Shown here in pieces: positions 1 to 8,907 of a stretch of DNA of 64,000 bases. Below the pieces are notes generated by a model. That model saw only the letters and a program-made list of their open reading frames with translations. It was not told the origin of the DNA and did not search any database. The DNA lies in the NCBI GenBank assembly GCA_947625095.1, contig CANQMX010000001.1:1-64000 (forward strand). The letters are read 5' to 3'. Position numbers and translations under genes: made by a program. How positions within the stretch are numbered: the stretch's first letter is position 1; every line of letters starts with the position of its first letter. Source of the stretch: an uncultured Clostridia bacterium (GTDB taxonomy: Bacteria > Bacillota > Clostridia > Christensenellales > Borkfalkiaceae).

Positions 1-1
1 T

Positions 2-2281
2 TACGACAGCCTTATCGGGCAAGCACAGAAATATAATGCCGTGATTGATGATCTCGGCAAGAAAGCCGCGGGAACGAAAGGTTTTCTCGGCAAAATGTTT
101 GACAAGTTCAAGAACGTTGCCGTCTATCGTATTGTGCGGCGTTTGCTCGCACAAATCGGGCAAGCGGCATCCGAGGGCTTGAAGAACATTGCCTCGTACA
201 GCGAGGCGGCAAACAAGGTGCTGTCGCAGTATAAGACAGAGGGCTTGTACTTGAAGAACTCGTTTGGCTCGGCTCTGCTTCCTATTTTGGATGCGCTTGC
301 CCCGACGATCATTCGGCTTGGTGATGCCCTCGCGGATATACTCAACAGTGTTGGAATGCTCACCGCCGCCCTGAACGGCGACAAGACGTTCCTCAAAGCG
401 AAGAAGTACGCACAGGATTATACCGAAGCACTCGAACAGGTCAACAAGGCGACAATGGGCATCGACGAGTTGAACGTTTTGAGCGATAGTTCGCAGCAGT
501 CGGACTACTCTCAAATGTTCGAGGAAGTGGATTTGTCCGGGTGGGATATTGCGGAATCGTTGGCGAAAGTTGCGGCGATTGTTGCGAGCATAACGGCACT
601 TGTTGTCTTGATTAAAGGATCGAAAATCAAAGAAACTTTCCAAAGCATCGTTAAAAGCGGAAAGAATATATATTCCACGCTCGGCAACCTCCCCGTGTGG
701 CAAAAGGTTCTCGGTTCGTTAGCCGCCATAGGCGTTGAAGCGGTTGTCTGCTATAACGCTTTTCACGATATGTTCAACGGAACAAAATCCGTTCAAGAGG
801 GATTGCTTGCTATAATTCCGGTCGCTATTCTTGTGTTCGGTACGATAAGTGCATTATGGAACTCTACGGGAATAGGTGCAATCATTACGCTTGTTGTAAT
901 GGGGTTATCGGCTATCGTTGCAGGAATTAAGGCAACGAGCGAAGCCGCGAAAGACCGCTCGATGCAGGAGTTCTTCAACACCGCGGGCGTGGAGATCGAC
1001 GTGGTGAACAACCTCTTGGATAAATATTTCAAGAGCATCAATATCGACAAGCAGGAAGAATGGAACGAGAAGTTGGAAGAAGCATCCGACAACCTTATGG
1101 ATGCGGCGAAAAACTATGATTGGCTGTGGCGTTCGATTGCGGGTTGCGACCAAATCGACGAAAGTCAAATCGAGGATTTAGCATCGGCTTTCAACGACTT
1201 GGTGGATGCGGCGAATGCCCTTAACGAAGCGGCTATTCAAAGCATTATGGCGAGCATCAGGACGGGTATCGAGGTGAATATCACGCCCGAATTGACGGCT
1301 CGACTTGACGGCTTGCTTGCTTCCTTGCAGACCGCACAAGACTTACTCAACGTCAAAATCGCGGGTTTGAACACGCAGTATCAGCAACTGCTCAACGAGA
1401 TTTCCGCGAACGGCGGCAATGTTACGGACGAGCAAAGGCAGCAACTCGAACAACTCCGTCAGGAGATTAACACGTTCACTTTGAGCGATAAGACTTCTTC
1501 GTATGAATGGGATTTGTCGCTTAAAGATGCGCTCGAACAGGGTGTCAAAGCGGGTACGGACAGGGATTCGTTGGAGAAAGCAATCAATGACTTGAACGAA
1601 AACCGTCAAAAGTATCTCGACGTTTTGAAGAAAAATCAAGCAACGAGTTTGAGTACCCTGTCGCAGTTGTGGGAACTCGACCGCACGGAGTTCAACGGTG
1701 CGCTTGGCATCTACAAGGGCGAAGATTCGTTCCAAAACAGCGATGCGTTGGCTACGTTGAACGAGAGTTACGCCGCGCAGGTGAGCAAGGTCAATGAGCA
1801 GTTTAACGCCGTCATTGATTCCATCATCAATAACTTCAAAAGCAATATGGGCGAGGACGAACGCGCTTGGTATAAGACAGGGTTCGCTTGGCTCTACGAT
1901 TGGGGTTACTACGGGCGCAAAGAAGCCTACGAAGAACAACTCGATATTCTCGAATGGCTCGAAGAACAAAAGGGCTATGCTTCGGGTGGTATGCCCGAAT
2001 CGGGCGAGTTCTTCAAAGCCCGCGAGGATGGCATTCCCGAACTCGTTGGCACTATCGGGCATCACACAGCGGTTGCCAACAACACGCAAATCATCGAGGG
2101 TATCAAAGAGGGTGTTCTTGAAGCGATGCAACAGGCGCAGGGCGACGATGACGGCGAAAAGACCATCCACTTGACGGTCAACCTCGACGGAAAACAGGTT
2201 GCAGACGTTGTGGAGAAGTACAACAAGCGCAAAGCCGTTGGCAAGACCATTTATTCGGGAGGTGTTCTCAATGGCGTTTAA
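2..2281 (+). CDS. Phage tail tape measure protein, C-terminal part (5' end cut by window edge)
   Basis: Frame is open to the window start; long alpha-helical protein with central hydrophobic segments, followed by tail genes. Confidence 0.75.
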   Translation, partial: YDSLIGQAQKYNAVIDDLGKKAAGTKGFLGKMFDKFKNVAVYRIVRRLLAQIGQAASEGLKNIASYSEAANKVLSQYKTEGLYLKNSFGSALLPILDALAPTIIRLGDALADILNSVGMLTAALNGDKTFLKAKKYAQDYTEALEQVNKATMGIDELNVLSDSSQQSDYSQMFEEVDLSGWDIAESLAKVAAIVASITALVVLIKGSKIKETFQSIVKSGKNIYSTLGNLPVWQKVLGSLAAIGVEAVVCYNAFHDMFNGTKSVQEGLLAIIPVAILVFGTISALWNSTGIGAIITLVVMGLSAIVAGIKATSEAAKDRSMQEFFNTAGVEIDVVNNLLDKYFKSINIDKQEEWNEKLEEASDNLMDAAKNYDWLWRSIAGCDQIDESQIEDLASAFNDLVDAANALNEAAIQSIMASIRTGIEVNITPELTARLDGLLASLQTAQDLLNVKIAGLNTQYQQLLNEISANGGNVTDEQRQQLEQLRQEINTFTLSDKTSSYEWDLSLKDALEQGVKAGTDRDSLEKAINDLNENRQKYLDVLKKNQATSLSTLSQLWELDRTEFNGALGIYKGEDSFQNSDALATLNESYAAQVSKVNEQFNAVIDSIINNFKSNMGEDERAWYKTGFAWLYDWGYYGRKEAYEEQLDILEWLEEQKGYASGGMPESGEFFKAREDGIPELVGTIGHHTAVANNTQIIEGIKEGVLEAMQQAQGDDDGEKTIHLTVNLDGKQVADVVEKYNKRKAVGKTIYSGGVLNGV

Positions 2282-2657
2282 GGCATTGATTATCGTCGCC
2301 GGACACGATCTTCCCGAACCCACGACTTACGAGGGAACAACGTCCACGCTCGTTGATTCCGGGCGTAATCTCAAAGGCGAAGTTGTCGGCTCGGTCATAC
2401 GGGATGACGTTGGAAAAGTGTCCGTTACTTGGAGTTATCTCACCGTTCAGGAATGGGCGCAGATAAACAAATACTTCAAGCAGTCGGCGGGCGGAAAATT
2501 CATTAACACGGTCGAGTTCTTCGACCAAACGGCGGGAACGTGGGTACGCAAGAAAATGTACGTCAACGACCGCAAAGCGGGAGCGTGGCGCAGAGATCCC
2601 GACACGGGCGAATTGCTCGGTTGGAAGAACTGCTCGCTCTCCCTCATCGAAGTATAA
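2271..2657 (+). CDS. Phage tail protein (small, between tape measure and tail tip)
   Basis: MAFKALIIVAGHDLPEP...; starts at ATG overlapping the end of the tape measure gene; position in tail module. Confidence 0.55.
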   Translation: MAFKALIIVAGHDLPEPTTYEGTTSTLVDSGRNLKGEVVGSVIRDDVGKVSVTWSYLTVQEWAQINKYFKQSAGGKFINTVEFFDQTAGTWVRKKMYVNDRKAGAWRRDPDTGELLGWKNCSLSLIEV

Positions 2658-2673
2658 CAAGGAGGTTATCGGA

Positions 2674-4467
2674 ATGCAGACGGTTTCGGATGCTTGGAAA
2701 GAAAATCAAAAGCAATCGTTTGTCAACGAGAGTTTTATTCGTATTACTCTCGGTTTCAACGATCCCGAAGCGAGCGAAAGCGCGGCTGCATCCGATAACG
2801 GCTCTCTCCCCATCGCGGACACCGCGCAAATCGTCGATGGACTTACGAAAACGATTGCCCCGTATGCGACGTTGGAGCAGAACCTTTGGGTATTGGACGG
2901 CGAACGCCGCATCCTGCCTACGTCGGAGTACGGAGATATGGGGTTTATCGGCGATGCGTTGAGTAAAGCCGACGGCACATTCGATAAGAACCCCATCATC
3001 ACAATCGACTTTTCCGAAGTGTTCGACACGCAACTTCCCGGTATCACCATCGGGTGGGCGAGCGCATACGGGGAATACCCTGTTTCGTTCAAGGTTACGG
3101 CGTACAACGGCGCATCGAAAGTCAGCGAAATTCTCGTCGAGAATAACGACACCGCGGACAGCATCGCGTGGGGAAATATCAACAATTACAACCGCATCAC
3201 CATTGAGATTTTGAAGTGGTGTCTGCCTTATCACAGGGCGCGTATAAGCAATATCTTCATCGGTGTCGGCAGAGAATACACGAAGCAGGAAATCACGGCT
3301 TTCAAGGCAGAGAACGAGGTTGACCCGATAGGTTCTACGCAGCACACCTCGAACGTGCAGTTCTCCATCGACAACACGTCGAATGACTATGATCCGAACA
3401 ATGAAACGGGCTTGTCGCAGTACCTTATGGAGCGGCAGGAAATCACCGTCAAGTACGGCTTCGCGTTAGAGGACGGCACGGTCGAATGGGAAGATGGCGG
3501 CACTTACTATCTCTCTCAATGGAGCGCACCGCAAAACGGGCTTGTGGCGAACTTTACGGCGAGCAGCCTTTTGGACTTTATGACCGCGACGTTCATCAAG
3601 GGCGTGTACCGCCCGGATGGAATCAGCCTGTACGATCTCGCGCTCGAAGTTCTCAACGATGCGAACTTGCCCCTGAACACCGACGGCTCGCACAAATGGT
3701 TTTTGGACGATTCGTTGAAAACGATTATGACGACTGCCCCTCTCCCGTTGGTGTCGCAAGCGGAATGCTTGCAGTATATCGCACAGGCGGCGTGTTGCGT
3801 TTTGTTCTGCGACCGTCAAGGCAATCTGCATATCGAGCCTATCAACGAGCAGGTTTCGGAAGATTATACAATCTCCCGTTTCAACAGTTATTCCTACCCC
3901 GAAATTGACTTGCAGAAGCCGCTGTCGTATGTCGAGATAAAAGCCTACAACTACTTTATCTCGGAGGACGACAAGGGTAAGGAAATCTTTTCGGGGAGCG
4001 TGGAGATTAACGGCGAGCGCACCGTTACGCTGTCCTATTCTTCCCCCGCTATCAACGCAAAGGCAACGGTGGTAGGCGGTACTCTCACGAGCGCAACCTA
4101 CTACACAAACGCTTGTGTGCTGCAAATCACGGGCGACGGGAGCGTGGATATTTCCGTGGTGGGCGATATTGTCAGCGAATCGACGAGCGACTATATCACG
4201 CAGAACGCCGATGAGGGCGTGGAACAGACCGTCAGCAACCCGTTGATAACCTCTCCGCTTCACGCTCTCATCGTCGGGGCTTGGGTCAAGGATTGGCTCA
4301 AAAACCGCAAGAAAGTTTCGGGAGAATGGCGGGCAGACCCTCGCATCGACCCGACGGATAAAGTATTCGTCGAAAACAAATTCAGCACAAACACCGTCCG
4401 CATTTCGTCTGTCAGCCTGTCCTACACGGGCGCATTCAAAGGAAAGTTCTCCGGGAGGGTTTTGTGA
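2674..4467 (+). CDS. Phage tail tip / baseplate structural protein
   Basis: 597 aa, position after tape measure, beta-rich. Confidence 0.6.
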   Translation: MQTVSDAWKENQKQSFVNESFIRITLGFNDPEASESAAASDNGSLPIADTAQIVDGLTKTIAPYATLEQNLWVLDGERRILPTSEYGDMGFIGDALSKADGTFDKNPIITIDFSEVFDTQLPGITIGWASAYGEYPVSFKVTAYNGASKVSEILVENNDTADSIAWGNINNYNRITIEILKWCLPYHRARISNIFIGVGREYTKQEITAFKAENEVDPIGSTQHTSNVQFSIDNTSNDYDPNNETGLSQYLMERQEITVKYGFALEDGTVEWEDGGTYYLSQWSAPQNGLVANFTASSLLDFMTATFIKGVYRPDGISLYDLALEVLNDANLPLNTDGSHKWFLDDSLKTIMTTAPLPLVSQAECLQYIAQAACCVLFCDRQGNLHIEPINEQVSEDYTISRFNSYSYPEIDLQKPLSYVEIKAYNYFISEDDKGKEIFSGSVEINGERTVTLSYSSPAINAKATVVGGTLTSATYYTNACVLQITGDGSVDISVVGDIVSESTSDYITQNADEGVEQTVSNPLITSPLHALIVGAWVKDWLKNRKKVSGEWRADPRIDPTDKVFVENKFSTNTVRISSVSLSYTGAFKGKFSGRVL

Positions 4468-4949
4468 TGGCTTGGATAACTCCCGTATTCGACCGAACGG
4501 AGAACGACGTTCTCGCGGCGCAAAATCAAATTGCCGCGTGGATGGAAGCGATTGCCGCGGGGCAGACGGTCAGCACGGTTGACTTGAAAGGATGCCTAAA
4601 CGCGGCAGACTTCAACCGCATCGAGGGCAACACGGCGTACCTTGCCGAACGCTTGACAGCGTTGCAGTACCCTGTATCGGTCGTAACAAAGACGTGGCAG
4701 AGAGAATCGCTGCCGAACAGAGATGACGTGGTACGCATCATCGGGAACGTACAGAAATTACTTGATGCCTACTACCATTATTCGGGGGCAAGCGACTTGC
4801 CTGATTCGATGCTCGGCTACACAGAAATCAACTCTATCGAGGAAAATTTATTCTTCATAAATTCCCTGCTCGATTGGATGATGAGCGCATTCAAGAAATG
4901 CGGCACATTCAAATCGGGGCAAAAAACATTTCTACCGTTAAGGAGGTAA
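4464..4949 (+). CDS. Hypothetical phage structural protein
   Basis: ORF overlapping previous stop by 4 bp, collinear with tail module. Confidence 0.5.
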   Translation: MMAWITPVFDRTENDVLAAQNQIAAWMEAIAAGQTVSTVDLKGCLNAADFNRIEGNTAYLAERLTALQYPVSVVTKTWQRESLPNRDDVVRIIGNVQKLLDAYYHYSGASDLPDSMLGYTEINSIEENLFFINSLLDWMMSAFKKCGTFKSGQKTFLPLRR

Positions 4950-4953
4950 AGTA

Positions 4954-5169
4954 ATGCCTTTTACAGCAAGAGAGATCAAAGACAGAGTTGCCACGGGAGA
5001 TGATTGCTTCCGCTTGGAATCACTTCCCGATGGACGTACTCGCATAACGCCCGATCCCGATTCGGTCGAAGAACCGGGAACGGACGTGAACAAAGAGTTA
5101 TTGCAACCCATCGAAAACAAATTGCAGGAGATTGACGAGGTTGAGATAATCGACAGCGGAGAAATCTAA
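4954..5169 (+). CDS. Small hypothetical phage protein
   Basis: 71 aa ORF with upstream aaggaggt RBS. Confidence 0.5.
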   Translation: MPFTAREIKDRVATGDDCFRLESLPDGRTRITPDPDSVEEPGTDVNKELLQPIENKLQEIDEVEIIDSGEI

Positions 5170-5182
5170 CAGGAGGCGCAAA

Positions 5183-5794
5183 ATGCAGATTTATTTCACA
5201 GGAAATACAACGCCCGTAAAGTCATTCAACATTGGCATTAAGGGCAATAACGCGGCAGACACCATCGAGTTCATATTGGATGCACAGCAAGGCAATGTGG
5301 ACTTGTCGGCTTGCACCGCGTATGTAAAATCTGCATCGCCCATAACCTCTTTCGCGGACAAACAGCGGGTGGAAATCCAAAGCGCGGACGAGGGAAAAAT
5401 CAAAGTTTCTTGGTCGATGCTTCGGAAGCACACGCTCAATCATTCGCTCAACGTGCAACTGCAATTCGAGGACTACGACCGCGATATTTGTTGGCAGACC
5501 GTTTCGCTACAAATCCATTTCGACAAAACGGTGGATGCCGACACGGAGATCGAAAATCAAAACCCCTCGATTATACAAGACCTTTGCAAACGGGTGGGCG
5601 CGTTGGAATCGAAAGAAAATCCTACTCAATTTTTCGATTCTCTCGACGAGTTCCCCACTATCGGAAGCGCGGACGTTCTCTATGTCGATATTGCGGAAGA
5701 TCGCGTTTATCGGTGGGATGATGACAACTTAAAGTATATCTGCGTTGGCAGCGATTACGAACAAATCAAATTCATAAATGGAGGTACATTATAA
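5183..5794 (+). CDS. Baseplate upper protein-like (BppU-type N-terminus)
   Basis: N-terminus MQIYFTGNTTPVKSFNIGIKGNNAADTIEF resembles BppU-family N-termini; RBS ggagg. Confidence 0.5.
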   Translation: MQIYFTGNTTPVKSFNIGIKGNNAADTIEFILDAQQGNVDLSACTAYVKSASPITSFADKQRVEIQSADEGKIKVSWSMLRKHTLNHSLNVQLQFEDYDRDICWQTVSLQIHFDKTVDADTEIENQNPSIIQDLCKRVGALESKENPTQFFDSLDEFPTIGSADVLYVDIAEDRVYRWDDDNLKYICVGSDYEQIKFINGGTL

Positions 5795-6840
5795 TGGCAG
5801 CAAAGCAACACAACGCACGTTTCACCGTCTATACGGGAACGGCGGCGAAGTGGGCGGCATCTTCGGTCATCCTTTTGAAAGGTGAAATCGGTTACGAAAG
5901 CGACACCGGGCTTTTCAAATTCGGCGATGGCACGAGCGCGTATTCCGCATTGAAGTACGCGAACAAGTTTCCGACAAAACTCTCGGAACTCACCGACGAT
6001 GCAACTCACAGGTTCGTTACGGACACCGAAAAGGGAACGTGGAACGGCAAACAGGACAAACTCACGTTTGACGATGCACCCGCGGCGAGTAGCAACAATC
6101 CCGTCAAATCGAGCGGTATTTTCGCCGCCCTCGAAAAGAAAGCGAATGCGGATGACATTTCCGACATTGGTACGAGCGGCAACCTGTCGGATGCCATCGA
6201 GGACGAAACGCACCGCACGGTAACGGATGCCGAAAAGAAGAAATGGGACGACGGCGTGGCGCGTAAAATTCCCACGAAAACGAGCGAACTCACCAACGAC
6301 GGCAACGGTACAAGCGCATTTGCCACGGAGGAATACGTCAAGCAGCGCACGACGAGTGCTTACGTTTACAAGGGTTCGGTCGCTTCCTACGACAAACTCC
6401 CCGCAGATGGGCAAGTGGCGGGCGACACCTACAACGTCGTTGCGGCGTATGGCTCGTACCCCGCGGGAACGAACTTCGCGTGGACGGGTACGGAATGGGA
6501 TGCTCTCGGAGGCTCTATCGACACAAGCGTTTTCGCGCTCAAAGCGAGCCTGAAAACAATCGCCACGTCGGGCAAACTCGCCGATGCCGAACAGGATGCA
6601 ACCCATCGCGTGGTTACGGACACGGAGAAAACGACGTGGAGCGGAAAGCAGGACAAACTCACTTTCGACAGCGCACCGAAATCGGGGAGCGCAAACCCCG
6701 TTACTTCGGGCGGCATCTACACCGCGCTCGCTGGGAAAGCAGGAACGGGCGACATTATCAAATCCTCTACGGGTTTGACCGACAGCGATGACCTTATGCG
6801 TTACAGCGACACGCTCGTTATCAACGGCGGCGAACTGTAA
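5794..6840 (+). CDS. Phage tail fibre with repeated modules
   Basis: N-terminal ARFTVYTGTAAKW...GEIGYESDTGLFKFGDG; internal repeats of KLSELTDDATHR-VTDTEK-W-GKQDKLTFD-AP-. Confidence 0.7.
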   Translation: MAAKQHNARFTVYTGTAAKWAASSVILLKGEIGYESDTGLFKFGDGTSAYSALKYANKFPTKLSELTDDATHRFVTDTEKGTWNGKQDKLTFDDAPAASSNNPVKSSGIFAALEKKANADDISDIGTSGNLSDAIEDETHRTVTDAEKKKWDDGVARKIPTKTSELTNDGNGTSAFATEEYVKQRTTSAYVYKGSVASYDKLPADGQVAGDTYNVVAAYGSYPAGTNFAWTGTEWDALGGSIDTSVFALKASLKTIATSGKLADAEQDATHRVVTDTEKTTWSGKQDKLTFDSAPKSGSANPVTSGGIYTALAGKAGTGDIIKSSTGLTDSDDLMRYSDTLVINGGEL

Positions 6841-6851
6841 GGAGGTACATT

Positions 6852-7754
6852 ATGGCAGACAAGACCAAAAACGTTTCGGCTATTCAACTGAAAGGCGGCA
6901 CGTCGGCGAAGATCAAGGCAAGCACCTACGTTCCGAAAGCCCGCGAGGTAATCGTTTCGACCGACAGCAACGAAATGTTCATCGGCGACGGGAAAACGCA
7001 GTTGAAAGCCCTTGCTTCCACCAACAGCCCCGTGCTTTCCAAATTGGAAACGATGGATGCGAAGTTGGATCAACTGTTGCTGTTCAAACCCGCGCTCGCC
7101 GACTGTTCGTGGGGGCAAATCAAGGCAATTTCCGAAAGCGGAAATGCCGCTGCCGCATTCAAGGTTGGGGATGAGAAAACAATCACTCTCTCGACCGGGG
7201 AAGAAGTTACGCTCGTCATTCTCGGCTTCAATCACGACGACGTTACGAGCGGTGGCAAGGCGGGTATCACGTTCGGGATGAAGAACTTGCTCGCCACGAA
7301 GTACCCGATGAACAGCAGTAACGACAATACGGGCGGTTGGGATAAATCGGTGATGAGAACGTCAACGATGGCAACCCTGCTCGGACAACTCCCCGCAGAC
7401 CTGCAAGCGGCTATCAAGGCAGTAAACAAGAAAGCCTCCGCAGGAGCGCAAAGTACGTCGATAACAACGTCGAGCGACAAATTGTTCCTGCTTGCAGAGA
7501 TCGAAGTGTTCGGCTCGAAGTCGTACTCCGTTACGGGTGAGGGAACTCAATACGCATACTACCGCGATATTGCGAATACTGCTTCCGCGAGAATCAAAAA
7601 ACTCTCGAACGGAAGCGGTTCTGCGAACGGTTGGTGGTTGCGCTCTCCTGACGCGAGTAATTCGACTTACTTCTGCGGCGTGACCACCGACGGTTATGCC
7701 GGTAACGGCGCTGCGAGTGGCGGTGACGGCGTGGCGTTCGGCTTTTGCGTTTAA
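6852..7754 (+). CDS. DGR target (variable) protein; tail-fibre-like N-terminus, C-terminal lectin-like/DUF6273-like domain ending in the VR
   Basis: C-terminus WWLRSPDASNSTYFCGVTTDGYAGNGAASGGDGVAFGFCV is encoded by the VR matching TR 8552-8685. Confidence 0.92.
   Translation: MADKTKNVSAIQLKGGTSAKIKASTYVPKAREVIVSTDSNEMFIGDGKTQLKALASTNSPVLSKLETMDAKLDQLLLFKPALADCSWGQIKAISESGNAAAAFKVGDEKTITLSTGEEVTLVILGFNHDDVTSGGKAGITFGMKNLLATKYPMNSSNDNTGGWDKSVMRTSTMATLLGQLPADLQAAIKAVNKKASAGAQSTSITTSSDKLFLLAEIEVFGSKSYSVTGEGTQYAYYRDIANTASARIKKLSNGSGSANGWWLRSPDASNSTYFCGVTTDGYAGNGAASGGDGVAFGFCV
7615..7748 (+). repeat. DGR variable repeat (VR)
   Basis: 134 bp, ungapped alignment to TR 8552-8685; 21 mismatches, all at TR adenines (15 A>G, 4 A>C, 2 A>T by hand count). 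Confidence 0.97.
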
Positions 7755-7770
7755 TCTCTTATCGGTTAAA

Positions 7771-7791
7771 TCTGCCCCTTTATGGGGCAGA
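7771..7791. promoter_or_regulatory. Inverted repeat/hairpin downstream of VR (candidate retrohoming cruciform)
   Basis: tctgcccc-tttat-ggggcaga, perfect 8-bp stem and 5-nt loop, 22 nt after the VR end. Confidence 0.7.
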
Positions 7792-7823
7792 CACCGCCGA
7801 AATCTATCAAGGAGGAATATCAA

Positions 7824-8126
7824 ATGGTTACATACGGCTTCATCGCCTCGCCCAAAATTCCCGAAGATCAACTCATTTATTCGGCGAACAACGGACAGGG
7901 CTATGTCAAGGACAAGGAACTGCACGTCATCGGCGGCGCATACCATTTCGTCTATAAGACGAACGGTTGGCATCTGCGCAACGCCATAACGGGCATCGAC
8001 CACTATCTCGGCGAGGGGGCTTGCCCCACCGTCAATCTCGACGGCATCAACGTCGTCAATCAGGAATATTGGGAAGCGATCACCGCCGCCCCGGACGAAC
8101 AGGCAAGCGATAATGTCGGTACTTAA
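7824..8126 (+). CDS. Hypothetical protein between VR gene and avd
   Basis: MVTYGFIASPKIPEDQLIYS...; RBS aaggagg just upstream. Confidence 0.6.
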   Translation: MVTYGFIASPKIPEDQLIYSANNGQGYVKDKELHVIGGAYHFVYKTNGWHLRNAITGIDHYLGEGACPTVNLDGINVVNQEYWEAITAAPDEQASDNVGT

Positions 8127-8517
8127 ATCCAAACGGTGCGAATCGAAGATGCAATTCGTTGATACGGCACGGGAACTTGAAATCTATACCTTGCGGTATG
8201 CCGTCAAGTTCCCAAAGCGGTACACGTTTTTCATCACCACGGAGATCGTTCGGTTGGCTCAATCGGTTTACAACGAAGTCAAGTCTGCAAACAGCATCTT
8301 CCCGACCAACGCCCACGAAGCCGAAGTAAGGCGTGATTGCTTGATTCGGGCGAACAACAGTCTGCAATGCCTCATCTCGCAGTTGGATATTGCAAAGGAC
8401 GTGTTCTGTTCGGAAGTCGAGGACAAGGTTTGGGTGCGGTGGATGAACTTGATTATCGAGGAATCGAAACTTATCTCTGCCGTCAAAAAGAGCGATAGCG
8501 AGCGTTTCACTTTCTAA
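8113..8517 (+). CDS. avd: Avd-like accessory protein (four-helix bundle) of DGR
   Basis: ~130 aa helical, basic protein between VR gene and TR/RT; canonical Avd position and size. Confidence 0.82.
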   Translation: MSVLKSKRCESKMQFVDTARELEIYTLRYAVKFPKRYTFFITTEIVRLAQSVYNEVKSANSIFPTNAHEAEVRRDCLIRANNSLQCLISQLDIAKDVFCSEVEDKVWVRWMNLIIEESKLISAVKKSDSERFTF

Positions 8518-8551
8518 CAACTGAATATCGGTTATACGCTGTAATTGCTGT

Positions 8552-8685
8552 GCGGTTCTGCGAACAATTGGTGGTTGCGCTCTCCTAACGCGAGTAATTC
8601 GACTAACTTCTGCAACGTGAACAACAACGGTAATGCCAATAACAACAATGCGAGTAACAGTAACGGCGTGGCGTTCGGATTTTGC
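8552..8685 (+). repeat. DGR template repeat (TR)
   Basis: 134 bp, adenine-rich at AAY codons (16 AAC/AAT in the VR frame), lies between avd and RT. Confidence 0.97.
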
Positions 8686-8907
8686 AAAATTATGGGTCAG
8701 ACAAAGTAGCGAAAAAGTGAAATCAGTACCCTTGCAAAAGGAGTGTATGACCGTTCCGCGAGGATAAATTAGATGCTCAATTACTCCGATATGATTGATT
8801 GGACGCTTCTTGCATAGCGGGTAAGCGGCGAAAGCCCGTTTTATAGTCAGTATCATTATGTAGCCTGAACCTCGCCCCAACAAAACGGCTACACGGAGTT
8901 CGTTCGG

